In this document: piece after piece, positions 7,357-14,550 of the stretch
Layout of the letters: each line of letters begins with the position of its first letter
Numbering within the stretch: position 1 is the first letter of the stretch
Assembly (NCBI GenBank): GCA_030151225.1
Contig: JASLEG010000191.1
Span: 1-17,012 of the forward strand
Length of the DNA stretch: 17,012 nucleotides
Source: Burkholderia sp.
Lineage (GTDB): Bacteria; Pseudomonadota; Gammaproteobacteria; Burkholderiales; Burkholderiaceae
Direction of reading: 5' to 3'
The notes under the pieces: model-generated
Database searches by the model: none
What the model was told of the DNA's origin: nothing
Seen by the model: only the letters and a program-made list of their open reading frames with translations
Program-made: the position numbers and the translations under genes

Positions 7357-8970
7357 TCAGCCGGCCGGCCTGGTGCCGGTGGCGGCTGCTGCCGGCTGCG
7401 CCCGGTCGACCGGCGCGGCCTGCGCTGCCGGTGCCGTCGGTGCTGCCGGTGCCGTGGCCGCATCGCCGGCGGTCTGCCAGCCGAGGCCCAGGCTCTTCTG
7501 CAGCGACACGTAATCCTTGATCAGTTCCGCCTGCCCGGCGATCACGTTCTGCTGCGCCGACAGCGCCTCGCGCTGCGTGTCGAGCAGGTCGATCAGCGAG
7601 GACACGCCGGCGTCGTAGCGCTGGCTCATCAGCGTGGCCGAGTGGGTGGCCGAGGTCTGCACCTTGTTCAGCGTGACGACGTGATCGCGCTGATGCCCGT
7701 AGCGCGACAGCGCCGTGTTCGCATCCTCCAGCGCGCCGAGCACCGACTTCGTGTAGTTCGCCTCAGCCTCGTCGCGCGAGGCCTGCGCCGCGCGCACCGC
7801 GCCGCGGGTGCGGCCGAAGTCGAAGATGTTCCATTGCAGGTACGGCGCGCCGACCCACGAATAGTTCTGCTTGCGGAACAGGTGGCCCGGGTCGGTCGCG
7901 CTGAAGCCGATGTCGCCGAGCAGCGTGACCTTCGGGAAGTAGTCGGCGATGTGCTCGCCGATCTGCGCATTGCTCGACGCGAGCCGGCGCTCGGCTGCGC
8001 GCACGTCGGGCCGCTGCTTGAGCAGCGCGGCGGGGTCGCCGATCGGCACCGATTCGGGCAGCGTCGGCAGGGTGGGCGCGCCGCTCGCGAGCTGCGCGTC
8101 GAGCGCGCCCGGCGCGCGGCCGGTCAGGATCGCGAGCCGGTCCAGCGATTCGGTCACCTGGGCATCGAGCGGGATCAGCGAGGCGCGGGTGTTTTCCACC
8201 TGGGTGGTGAGCCGCTCCACGTCCGCGTCGGCGGCCACGCCGCGGCCGCGGCGCTGCAGCGTCAGGTCGAGCTGGCGCTGCTGCATGTCGGCGGTGCGAT
8301 GCGACAGCGCGAGGCGCTGCTGCTGGTCGCGCAGGTCCACGTAGGCGTTCGCCACCTCGGCCGCGATCGACACCTGGGTGTCGGCCAGGTCGGCGTTCAC
8401 GGCCTCGGCCTGCGCCGAGGCGGCCTCGATCGCGCGGCGGGTGCCGCCGAACAGGTCGATTTCCCAGGTCGCGTCGAAGCCGGCCGTGTAGAGCTGCAGC
8501 GGGCCGGTGCCGGCGGTCGAGCCGCCCGAGCCGTCCGAACTGCTGGAACTGTTCGAACCGGTCAGCGCCGACAGCGCGCTCGTGTCGGGTGCGCGCGTGC
8601 GGATCGCGGCCACCGTGGCCGAGGTCTTCGGCAGCGCGTTGGCGCGCTGCTGGCTCAGCTGCGCGCGGGCCTCGCGCAGGCGCGCCTGCGCCGCGTGCAG
8701 GTCGGGATTGTGCGCGAGCGCGGCCGCGATCAGCGCGTCGAGCTGCGGATCGTGCAGCGCCTGCCACCAGGCGCTCGGCGTCGGCGCGCTGGCGAGCACG
8801 CCGGTCTGCGGGGCGCGCACGAAGTCGGGCGCGTCGGGCGCTCTGGGCGCGCCGGGGTAGTTCGGGCCGACCGTGCAGCCGGCGAGCAGGCTCGCGGCCA
8901 GCGCCACGGCGGCGAGCGTCGGGGCGGGGCGGCGGGGCAGGGAGAGGAGCGGTGACATCATCGAAGGCAT
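7357..8970 (-). CDS. NodT-family outer-membrane efflux lipoprotein
   Basis: Outer-membrane channel of a tripartite efflux pump (TolC/OprM-like, NodT family), 537 residues. The N-terminus is a lipoprotein signal: arginines at 13-14, a hydrophobic run, then lipobox LLAGC with C32 as the lipidated cysteine, followed by TVGPNYPGA, a common start for mature NodT proteins. Two long alanine- and glutamine-rich coiled-coil regions build the periplasmic tunnel. The last 35 or so residues are a low-complexity Ala/Pro tail. The ATG at 8970 lies 4 nt after the stop of the MFS gene with no clear ribosome site, suggesting translational coupling; ATGs at 8961 and 8958 are alternatives. It is the last gene of the efflux operon. 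Confidence 0.92.
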   Translation of the reverse strand: MPSMMSPLLSLPRRPAPTLAAVALAASLLAGCTVGPNYPGAPRAPDAPDFVRAPQTGVLASAPTPSAWWQALHDPQLDALIAAALAHNPDLHAAQARLREARAQLSQQRANALPKTSATVAAIRTRAPDTSALSALTGSNSSSSSDGSGGSTAGTGPLQLYTAGFDATWEIDLFGGTRRAIEAASAQAEAVNADLADTQVSIAAEVANAYVDLRDQQQRLALSHRTADMQQRQLDLTLQRRGRGVAADADVERLTTQVENTRASLIPLDAQVTESLDRLAILTGRAPGALDAQLASGAPTLPTLPESVPIGDPAALLKQRPDVRAAERRLASSNAQIGEHIADYFPKVTLLGDIGFSATDPGHLFRKQNYSWVGAPYLQWNIFDFGRTRGAVRAAQASRDEAEANYTKSVLGALEDANTALSRYGHQRDHVVTLNKVQTSATHSATLMSQRYDAGVSSLIDLLDTQREALSAQQNVIAGQAELIKDYVSLQKSLGLGWQTAGDAATAPAAPTAPAAQAAPVDRAQPAAAATGTRPAG

Positions 8971-8974
8971 CGGT

Positions 8975-10582
8975 TCAGTGGCCGGACGAGGCGGACGAGG
9001 ACGGCTGCGCGCCGCGGTTCGGCGTACGCAGCAGCAGGGCGAGCGGCACGCAGGCGATCAGCGCGAGTCCGAGCAGGTAGAAGGTTTCCGAATAGGTCAT
9101 CACGGTGGCCTGGGTGGTGATCGACTGCGCGAGCTGACCGAGCGCGCGCATCTTCGAATAGGCCATGTCGCCCGTGTACGAGAACCAGTTCGACGTGTAT
9201 TGCGAAATGCGGTCCTGGCCGATCAGCGAATTGGCGCTGACCGACTCGCGCAGCACCGCGGTGTGATACGTGGTGCGACGGTCGATGATGGTGCCGATGA
9301 TGGCCAGCCCGATCGAGCCGCCGAGATTGCGCGCCATGTTGTAGAGCCCGGCCGCGTCGCCCGATTCCTCGCGCGAGACGGCGGCCATCGAGGCCTGGTT
9401 CAGCGGCATCATCGCGAGCATCTGCGCCACGCCGCGAATCAGCTGCGACCACACGAAATCGTGGCCGACGCTCTGCGCGGTGAGCGAGATGTCGAGCATG
9501 CAGCTCAGGAAGAACAGGAACAGCCCGGTGATCACGAGCACGCGGTAATCGACCTTGCCGAGCAGCTTCGGCAGGATCGGCATCATCAGGAACGCGGGCA
9601 GGCCCGACAGCAGCATGATCTCGCCGGCCTGCTCGGCGTTGTAGCCGGACACGATCGCGAGGAACTGCGGCAGCAGGTAGGAGATGCCGTACAGGCCCGC
9701 GCCCACCGCCGCCACGATCACGATCACGCTCGCATAGCGCGGGTTGCGCATCAGCGCGAGCCGCAGCATCGGCCGCCTGGCCGTGAACTGCGAGATCGCG
9801 ATCAGCACGAAGCCGGCGATCGTCACCCAGGTGAGCCCGACGATCATCTGCGATTCGAACCAGCGCTCGCGCTGGCCTTCCTCGAGCACCACGGTCAGCG
9901 ACGACAGGCCGATCGACAGGCCGGCGATGCCGACCCAGTCGGCGCTGAAGAATTGCGGCCACTGCGGCTTGTCGGACGGCAGCCCCACCACCAGCAGCGT
10001 GATCAGGATCAGGCACACCGGCAGGTTGATGAAGAAGCACCAGCTCCAGCTGACGTTCTCGGCCAGCCAGCCGCCGAGCACCGGGCCGAACAGCGGCCCG
10101 AGCAGCACGATCAGGCCGAACAGCGTCATGCCCACCGGCAGCTGCGAGACGGGCAGGCGGGTGCGGATGATGGTCTGCGCGGTGGGGATCATCGCGCCGC
10201 CGGTGAAGCCCTGGCCGATCCGGCCGACGATCATCAGTGCGAGCGTGTTCGACCAGCCGCACATCATCGAGAACACGATGAACAGCACGGCCGACACCAG
10301 CAGGAAGTTTCGCAGTCCGAACACGCGGGTGAGCCACGCCGCGAGCGGAATCATCACGATTTCCGACATCAGATAGCCGGTGGAGATCCAGGTGCCCTCG
10401 GTGCCGGTCGCGCCGATTTCGCCCTGGATCTGCGGCAGCGCGGAGTTCGTGATCGAGATGTCGAGCGTGGCCATCAGCGCGCCGAGCGAGCCCGCGGCCA
10501 CCGCGATCCAGTCGGTGGTGCTGGCGCGCTCGGGCTGCGGCGCGGCGCCGGCCGGCGCCCCCGGAGCGGCGGCCTCAGCCAT
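8975..10582 (-). CDS. DHA2-family (EmrB/QacA) MFS multidrug efflux pump
   Basis: Inner-membrane drug:proton antiporter of 535 residues with about 14 hydrophobic segments, the size and layout of EmrB. Family marks include LDISITNSALP with D41 in helix 1, GRIGQGFTGGAMIP (120-133), and antiporter motif C LGPLFGPVLGGW (161-172) followed by WCFFINLP (181-188). The ATG at 10582 overlaps the stop of the upstream membrane fusion gene by 8 nt, so the two are translationally coupled. The frame is open further upstream, but that stretch is only the shadow of the fusion gene. With its neighbours it should expel drugs or toxic aromatics directly across both membranes; the substrate cannot be read from the sequence. 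Confidence 0.94.
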   Translation of the reverse strand: MAEAAAPGAPAGAAPQPERASTTDWIAVAAGSLGALMATLDISITNSALPQIQGEIGATGTEGTWISTGYLMSEIVMIPLAAWLTRVFGLRNFLLVSAVLFIVFSMMCGWSNTLALMIVGRIGQGFTGGAMIPTAQTIIRTRLPVSQLPVGMTLFGLIVLLGPLFGPVLGGWLAENVSWSWCFFINLPVCLILITLLVVGLPSDKPQWPQFFSADWVGIAGLSIGLSSLTVVLEEGQRERWFESQMIVGLTWVTIAGFVLIAISQFTARRPMLRLALMRNPRYASVIVIVAAVGAGLYGISYLLPQFLAIVSGYNAEQAGEIMLLSGLPAFLMMPILPKLLGKVDYRVLVITGLFLFFLSCMLDISLTAQSVGHDFVWSQLIRGVAQMLAMMPLNQASMAAVSREESGDAAGLYNMARNLGGSIGLAIIGTIIDRRTTYHTAVLRESVSANSLIGQDRISQYTSNWFSYTGDMAYSKMRALGQLAQSITTQATVMTYSETFYLLGLALIACVPLALLLRTPNRGAQPSSSASSGH

Positions 10583-11690
10583 GATGGTTCCCGTCGTCGC
10601 GGGTGTCGACGTCCACGTCCACCGACAGCCCAGGCAGCAGCACGCGACGGGTCTGCTCGTCGGCATCCACGTGGATGCGCACCGGCACGCGCTGCACGAT
10701 CTTGGTGAAGTTGCCGGTGGCGTTGTCGGGCGGCAGCAGCGCGAACTGCGAGCCGGTGCCTGGCGAGAAGCTTTCCACCGTGCCGTGCAGGTCCTTGCCC
10801 GGCAGCGCATCGACGTGCAGCGTCACGGGCTGGCCCACGCGCATGCGGCCGACCTGGGTTTCCTTGAAGTTCGCGAGCAGGTACAGGTCCTGTACCGGCA
10901 CCACCGTCAGCAGCCGCGTGCCGGGCTGCACGTACTGGCCCACGCGCACGGTGCGGTCGCCCACGCGGCCGTCGAGCGTGCTGCGCACCACGGTGTTGTC
11001 GAGGTCGAGCTGCGATTGCGCGGCGCTGGCCTGGGCGGCCTCGAGCTGCGCCTGCGCCTGCTGCAGCTGCGCCGTGCTCGACGCGATCTGGGTGCGGGCC
11101 GCCGCGATCGACGCGTTGTTCGCCGCCAGCGTGGCCTGCGCCTGATCGCGCGTGTTCTTCAGATCGGCGATGCGTTCGTGGGTTTCGGCGCCGGTGGCCG
11201 CGAGCGGCGCGTAGCGCGTGTATTCCTCGCTTGCGTGGCGCAGGTTGATGCTCGACACCTGAGCCTGCGCCTGGGCCTGCTCGAGGTTGGCGCGCTGCTG
11301 GGCGATGTCGGCCTGGGCGCGGGCGATGTCGGCGCGGCGTGCGTCCACGGTGGCCTGCGAGTTCTGCAGGGATACCTGGTACTGGCGCACGTCGAGCTTC
11401 ACGAGCGGATCGCCGGCCTTGACCGACTGGTTGTCGCGCACGTACACGTCGGTCACGTAGCCCGATACCTTCGGCGCGGCCGTCATGCTGTCGGCCTGCA
11501 GGTAGGCGTCGTTGGTGTACTCGATGAAGCGGCCCACGGTCCACCAGTGGACGAGCCAGATCAGGCCGGCGATCGCGGCCACGACGACGAGCGCGATCAG
11601 GATGCGCCGCCGGGTCTTGCGCTTGGGCGGCGAGGATTCTGCGGAATCCTTACTATTGCCTTTCGGCTGTTCTTGAGGTGTCGACGACAT
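10575..11690 (-). CDS. EmrA/HlyD-type membrane fusion protein
   Basis: Periplasmic adaptor linking the MFS pump to the NodT channel, 371 residues. A short cytoplasmic basic N-terminus is followed by one membrane helix (about 29-49), a biotinyl/lipoyl-like half (VSGYVTDVYVRDNQSVKAGD, 75-94), a long alanine- and glutamine-rich coiled coil (about 105-230), the second lipoyl half and a beta barrel. NFKETQVGRM (274-283) and FALLPPDNATGNFTKIVQRV (316-335) are EmrA signatures. I chose the ATG at 11690; a TTG 12 nt upstream is the only other nearby start. It is the first gene of the three-gene pump operon, overlaps the next gene by 8 nt and has a strong promoter with embedded operators. Confidence 0.94.
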   Translation of the reverse strand: MSSTPQEQPKGNSKDSAESSPPKRKTRRRILIALVVVAAIAGLIWLVHWWTVGRFIEYTNDAYLQADSMTAAPKVSGYVTDVYVRDNQSVKAGDPLVKLDVRQYQVSLQNSQATVDARRADIARAQADIAQQRANLEQAQAQAQVSSINLRHASEEYTRYAPLAATGAETHERIADLKNTRDQAQATLAANNASIAAARTQIASSTAQLQQAQAQLEAAQASAAQSQLDLDNTVVRSTLDGRVGDRTVRVGQYVQPGTRLLTVVPVQDLYLLANFKETQVGRMRVGQPVTLHVDALPGKDLHGTVESFSPGTGSQFALLPPDNATGNFTKIVQRVPVRIHVDADEQTRRVLLPGLSVDVDVDTRDDGNHHG

Positions 11691-11701
11691 GCGGGCATCC
11701 A

Positions 11702-11738
11702 AATTATTCCGGGCGGAAGAATTATTCCATCTGGAAGA
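11702..11738. promoter_or_regulatory. Tandem operators for the TetR regulator
   Basis: A 19-bp unit, AATTATTCC-N4-GGAAGA, occurs twice as a direct repeat (11702-11720 and 11720-11738), 18 bp apart and overlapping by one base. Each unit contains the inverted repeat TTCC-N4-GGAA (11707-11718 and 11725-11736); the N4 differs (GGGC, ATCT) while the flanks are identical. One copy fills the spacer between the -35 and -10 boxes of the pump promoter and the other covers the likely start site. That arrangement fits steric repression by the adjacent TetR protein. Confidence 0.75.
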
Positions 11739-11748
11739 TTTGTGTCAA
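11721..11748 (-). promoter_or_regulatory. Promoter of the efflux operon
   Basis: On the minus strand a perfect -35 TTGACA (11743-11748) is separated by 16 bp from -10 AATAAT (11721-11726), which matches TATAAT at 5 of 6 positions. The first pump gene starts about 30 nt downstream. Confidence 0.75.
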
Positions 11749-11749
11749 G

Positions 11750-11755
11750 TAGAAT
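11750..11755 (+). promoter_or_regulatory. Likely -10 box of the TetR gene
   Basis: TAGAAT matches TATAAT at 5 of 6 positions, 26 nt before the tetR-type ATG. No good -35 is visible; that position falls inside the second operator copy, consistent with autoregulation. A GTGAGG ribosome site follows at 11771-11776. Confidence 0.5.
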
Positions 11756-11781
11756 GTCGCTCGTACGAGAGTGAGGTTTTT

Positions 11782-12609
11782 ATGACGGAAGCGAAGAAGC
11801 TGCGTCGCACGTCGGCATGCGGCTATGCACGAGGCGACGAGACGCGTCAGCGCATCATCGAGTCGGCGATCGAGCTGTTCGGCGAGCGCGGGTTCGCCGG
11901 CGCATCCACGCGCGAGATCGCCGCGCACGCCGGCGTGAACGCGCCGGCGCTGCAGTACTACTTCGAGAACAAGGAAGGCGTGTTCCGCGCCTGCGTCGAC
12001 GCGATCGCCGAGCACACGGTCGAATCGTTCGGCCCCGCGATCGAGCACGGGCAGGCCATGCTCGATCAGGATGCCGATGTCGAGACGCTGATCGACGCTT
12101 TCCTCTGCATCATGCTGGTGATCTCGAACAAGATGTTCGACACGCCCAAGACGGCGCGCCAGCGCATGTTCTTCGCGCGCGAGCAGGCCGGGCTCGAGCC
12201 GCCGTTCGTCAGCGAGATCCTGATGGAGCGCTTCCGCCGCCCGCTCAATACCGTGTGCGCGCAGCTGGTGGGGCGTATCTCGGGCATGGACCCGAAGCAT
12301 CCGATCACGCAGATCCGCACCTTCAGCCTGCTCGGCCAGCTCACCGTGTTCCATCTCGCGCACCGCTCGGCGCTGACCCTGCTCGGCTGGGAGTCGTTCC
12401 AGGGCGCGAACGGCGAGCTGCTGAAGGCCACGCTCGACGAGCAGATCCGCATGCTGCTGCGCCAGTGGCACCGCGAGCGCGGCGTGGTGGATGAGCCGGC
12501 GGATCCGCCGGCTGCGAAGGCCAAGGCTGCGAAGGCCGCGAAAGCGCCCAAGCCCGCCGCACCGCCGGCGCGGCGGCCGGCGCGCGGCGGCAAGTCGCCG
12601 GCACCCTGA
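11782..12609 (+). CDS. TetR-family repressor with CecR/YbiH-type C-terminal domain
   Basis: Transcriptional regulator of 275 residues, probable repressor of the divergent efflux operon and of itself. The N-terminal TetR helix-turn-helix spans about 20-66 (TRQRIIESAIELFGERGF, then STREIAAHAGVNAPALQYYF, which holds the recognition helix). The ligand domain (about 80-232) resembles the CecR/YbiH C-terminal family, including the FSLLGQLTVFHLAHRSALTL segment and LGW. Beyond about residue 240 is a 35-residue Ala/Lys/Pro-rich basic tail, unusual for the family. The ATG at 11782 is chosen because GTGAGG lies 6 nt upstream and the helix-turn-helix starts close by. The inducer is unknown. Confidence 0.9.
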   Translation: MTEAKKLRRTSACGYARGDETRQRIIESAIELFGERGFAGASTREIAAHAGVNAPALQYYFENKEGVFRACVDAIAEHTVESFGPAIEHGQAMLDQDADVETLIDAFLCIMLVISNKMFDTPKTARQRMFFAREQAGLEPPFVSEILMERFRRPLNTVCAQLVGRISGMDPKHPITQIRTFSLLGQLTVFHLAHRSALTLLGWESFQGANGELLKATLDEQIRMLLRQWHRERGVVDEPADPPAAKAKAAKAAKAPKPAAPPARRPARGGKSPAP

Positions 12610-12640
12610 GCGCTTCGCCTTCCCGCACACCGTTGCGCGC

Positions 12641-12675
12641 GGCACCCCCGCCGACCGGTGCCGCCCCGGCGCCGG
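12641..12675 (+). repeat. GC-rich inverted repeats after the TetR gene
   Basis: GGCACC (12641-12646) pairs with GGTGCC (12657-12662), and the palindrome CCGGCGCCGG (12666-12675) follows, then AATTT. Together they could fold as a weak terminator for the TetR gene, but there is no proper T-run. Confidence 0.3.
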
Positions 12676-12758
12676 AATTTACCGGTCACTTGCTACGCCA
12701 TCCTGAACATCGGCACGCGCTTGCCGATCCGCGCTTCAATCGCACTGCATCGCCGCAC

Positions 12759-12776
12759 ATGACATTCACCTGTCAC
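12759..12776 (+). promoter_or_regulatory. Putative Pho box (PhoB site)
   Basis: ATGACAT-TCAC-CTGTCAC fits the PhoB pattern of two CTGTCAT-type 7-mers separated by 4 bp: 5 of 7 and 7 of 7 matches (allowing C or T at the last position). TATCGT at 12788-12793, 11 bp after the box, sits where a -10 box of a PhoB-activated promoter would be. The acid phosphatase ATG is 83 nt downstream, a natural Pho-regulon target. Confidence 0.55.
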
Positions 12777-12859
12777 GATTGCCGGTCTATCGTCGCGAAC
12801 CGGGACGGCGACCCGCTCGCCGAGCGCCTTGTCGCGACCCACAAGATCGGAGCGAACCG

Positions 12860-14539
12860 ATGTCGAAACCGAATTCCCCCGAAACGCCCGCCGCCGGCCA
12901 GCATGCGCCGGTCTCGCGCCGCGGCTTCCTGAAGCTGGCCGGCGTGTCAGGCCTCGCCACCGCCAGCGGCCTGGGCGCCACGCGCGCCGTGGCCGCCACG
13001 CCCGACGGCACGCCCGAGCAGATCCACCTGACCTGGGGCGACGATCCGTCCACCGAGGTGACCGTGTCGTGGGCCTCGCTCGCGCCGGCCGCCAACCCGC
13101 GCGTGCGGGTGTCGAGCGAGGACGGCCGACCGTTCACGGTACATGCGGTGCAGCGCACCTACACCGACGGCCTGAACGGCACGGTGGTGTTCACCTGTCA
13201 CGCGCGCCTGCACGGGCTGCGCCCCGGCGCGAGCTTCCGCTACGAGGTCACGGCCGACAACGATTCGAACGCCGCGCAGCCGTTCTCGGCCTCGTTCCAG
13301 ACCGCCCCGCGCGGCCGCACGCCGTTCCGCTGGACCAGCTACGGCGACCTCGCGACGCCGAACACGGGCTGGGTGCTGTCCTCGCCGCAGAGCCGCCACG
13401 CGGTGCAGGCCGTCGAGCGCTTCCAGCCGCTGTTCCACCTGCTGAACGGCGACCTCTGCTACGCGAACCTGAACCCGACGCACCAGCCCGATGTGTGGCG
13501 CGACTTCGGCAACAACAACCAGAGCTCGGCCGCGAACCGGCCGTGGATGCCGTGCCCCGGCAACCACGAGATCGAATTCCACAACGGCCCGCAGGGCTAC
13601 GACTCGTATCTCGCGCGCTACGTGCTGCCCGAGAACGGCACGCGTTTCCCGGGCCGCTGGTACACGTTCCGCGTGGGCGCCGTGCTGTTCGTGTCGCTCG
13701 ACGCCGACGACGTGGTGTATCAGGACGGCGCCGCGTTCGTGGCGGGCCCGGCGCCCCTCGTGCCGGCCGCGAGCACCGGCAATGCGCCGATCCAGCCCGG
13801 CACCTCGTTCTACGTGCGCGGCTACAGCCGCGGCGAGCAGACGCGCTGGCTCGAGGAGACGTTGCGCCGCGCCGCGTCGGATCCGTCGGTGGACTGGATC
13901 GTCGTGCAGATGCACCAGGACGCGCTGAGCTCGTCGAAATCGGGCAACGGCTCGGACAAGGGCATCCGCGAGGCCTGGCTGCCGCTGTTCGACCGCTACG
14001 GCGTGGACCTCGTGCTGTGCGGCCACGATCACGACTACGAGCGCAGCTTCCCGGTGCGCGGCTGCCGCCACCACGCCGGCGTCGATGCGCAGACGGGTTC
14101 GGTCGTCGACACGCTGCAGCCGCAGCCGGTGGTGACCGTCGATCCGGACGACCGCACCTTCGACACGCGCCGCGGCACGATCCACCTGATCCTCGGCGGC
14201 GGCGGCACCAGCGCGCCGACCGACGTGTACGGCGACGATCCGGCCACCGGCACCGCGCAGGCGATGGTGTTCACCCGGCCGAACCGCCCGGTGCCGGGCA
14301 CGAGCTCGGGCAGCTACGTGCGGCCCGGCGCCGATGCGCGCGAGGACGCGATCTGGTCGGCGCGACGCGATGCCGGCAACGGCTACGGGATCGCCGTGTT
14401 CGACTACGAGCCTGGCGACGCGCACGGCCACACGACCATCACCGTCAACTACTATCACGCGGCCGGCGCCGATTCGGCGCCGACCAGCGACTACTCGCTG
14501 TTCGAGACGATCGTGCTGAGCAAGCCGCGCCGCGGCTGA
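12860..14539 (+). CDS. Tat-exported purple acid phosphatase-like metallophosphoesterase
   Basis: Secreted or periplasmic phosphatase of 559 residues predicted to hydrolyse phosphate esters with a two-metal centre. A Tat signal, SRRGFLK (19-25), is followed by a hydrophobic stretch and cleavage near AVA-A (about 46). Residues 50-150 resemble the fibronectin-like N-terminal domain of purple acid phosphatases. The catalytic domain has the full motif set: GDLA (162-165, usually GDxG), GDLCY (197-201), GNHE (234-237), H352 in VQMHQD, and GHDHDYER (388-395). I chose the ATG at 12860 because GGAGCG lies just upstream and it places the Tat motif near the N-terminus; the frame is open further upstream without a signal. 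A Pho box upstream suggests induction by phosphate starvation. It converges on the penicillin-binding gene with an 11-bp gap. Confidence 0.92.
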   Translation: MSKPNSPETPAAGQHAPVSRRGFLKLAGVSGLATASGLGATRAVAATPDGTPEQIHLTWGDDPSTEVTVSWASLAPAANPRVRVSSEDGRPFTVHAVQRTYTDGLNGTVVFTCHARLHGLRPGASFRYEVTADNDSNAAQPFSASFQTAPRGRTPFRWTSYGDLATPNTGWVLSSPQSRHAVQAVERFQPLFHLLNGDLCYANLNPTHQPDVWRDFGNNNQSSAANRPWMPCPGNHEIEFHNGPQGYDSYLARYVLPENGTRFPGRWYTFRVGAVLFVSLDADDVVYQDGAAFVAGPAPLVPAASTGNAPIQPGTSFYVRGYSRGEQTRWLEETLRRAASDPSVDWIVVQMHQDALSSSKSGNGSDKGIREAWLPLFDRYGVDLVLCGHDHDYERSFPVRGCRHHAGVDAQTGSVVDTLQPQPVVTVDPDDRTFDTRRGTIHLILGGGGTSAPTDVYGDDPATGTAQAMVFTRPNRPVPGTSSGSYVRPGADAREDAIWSARRDAGNGYGIAVFDYEPGDAHGHTTITVNYYHAAGADSAPTSDYSLFETIVLSKPRRG

Positions 14540-14550
14540 GTCACGCGCGG

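Noticed and set aside
7225..10708. Two long plus-strand open frames (about 576 and 611 codons) opposite the efflux genes.
   Set aside because: They are antisense to clear NodT and MFS genes and their translations are R/H/E-rich low-complexity sequence with no recognisable domain.
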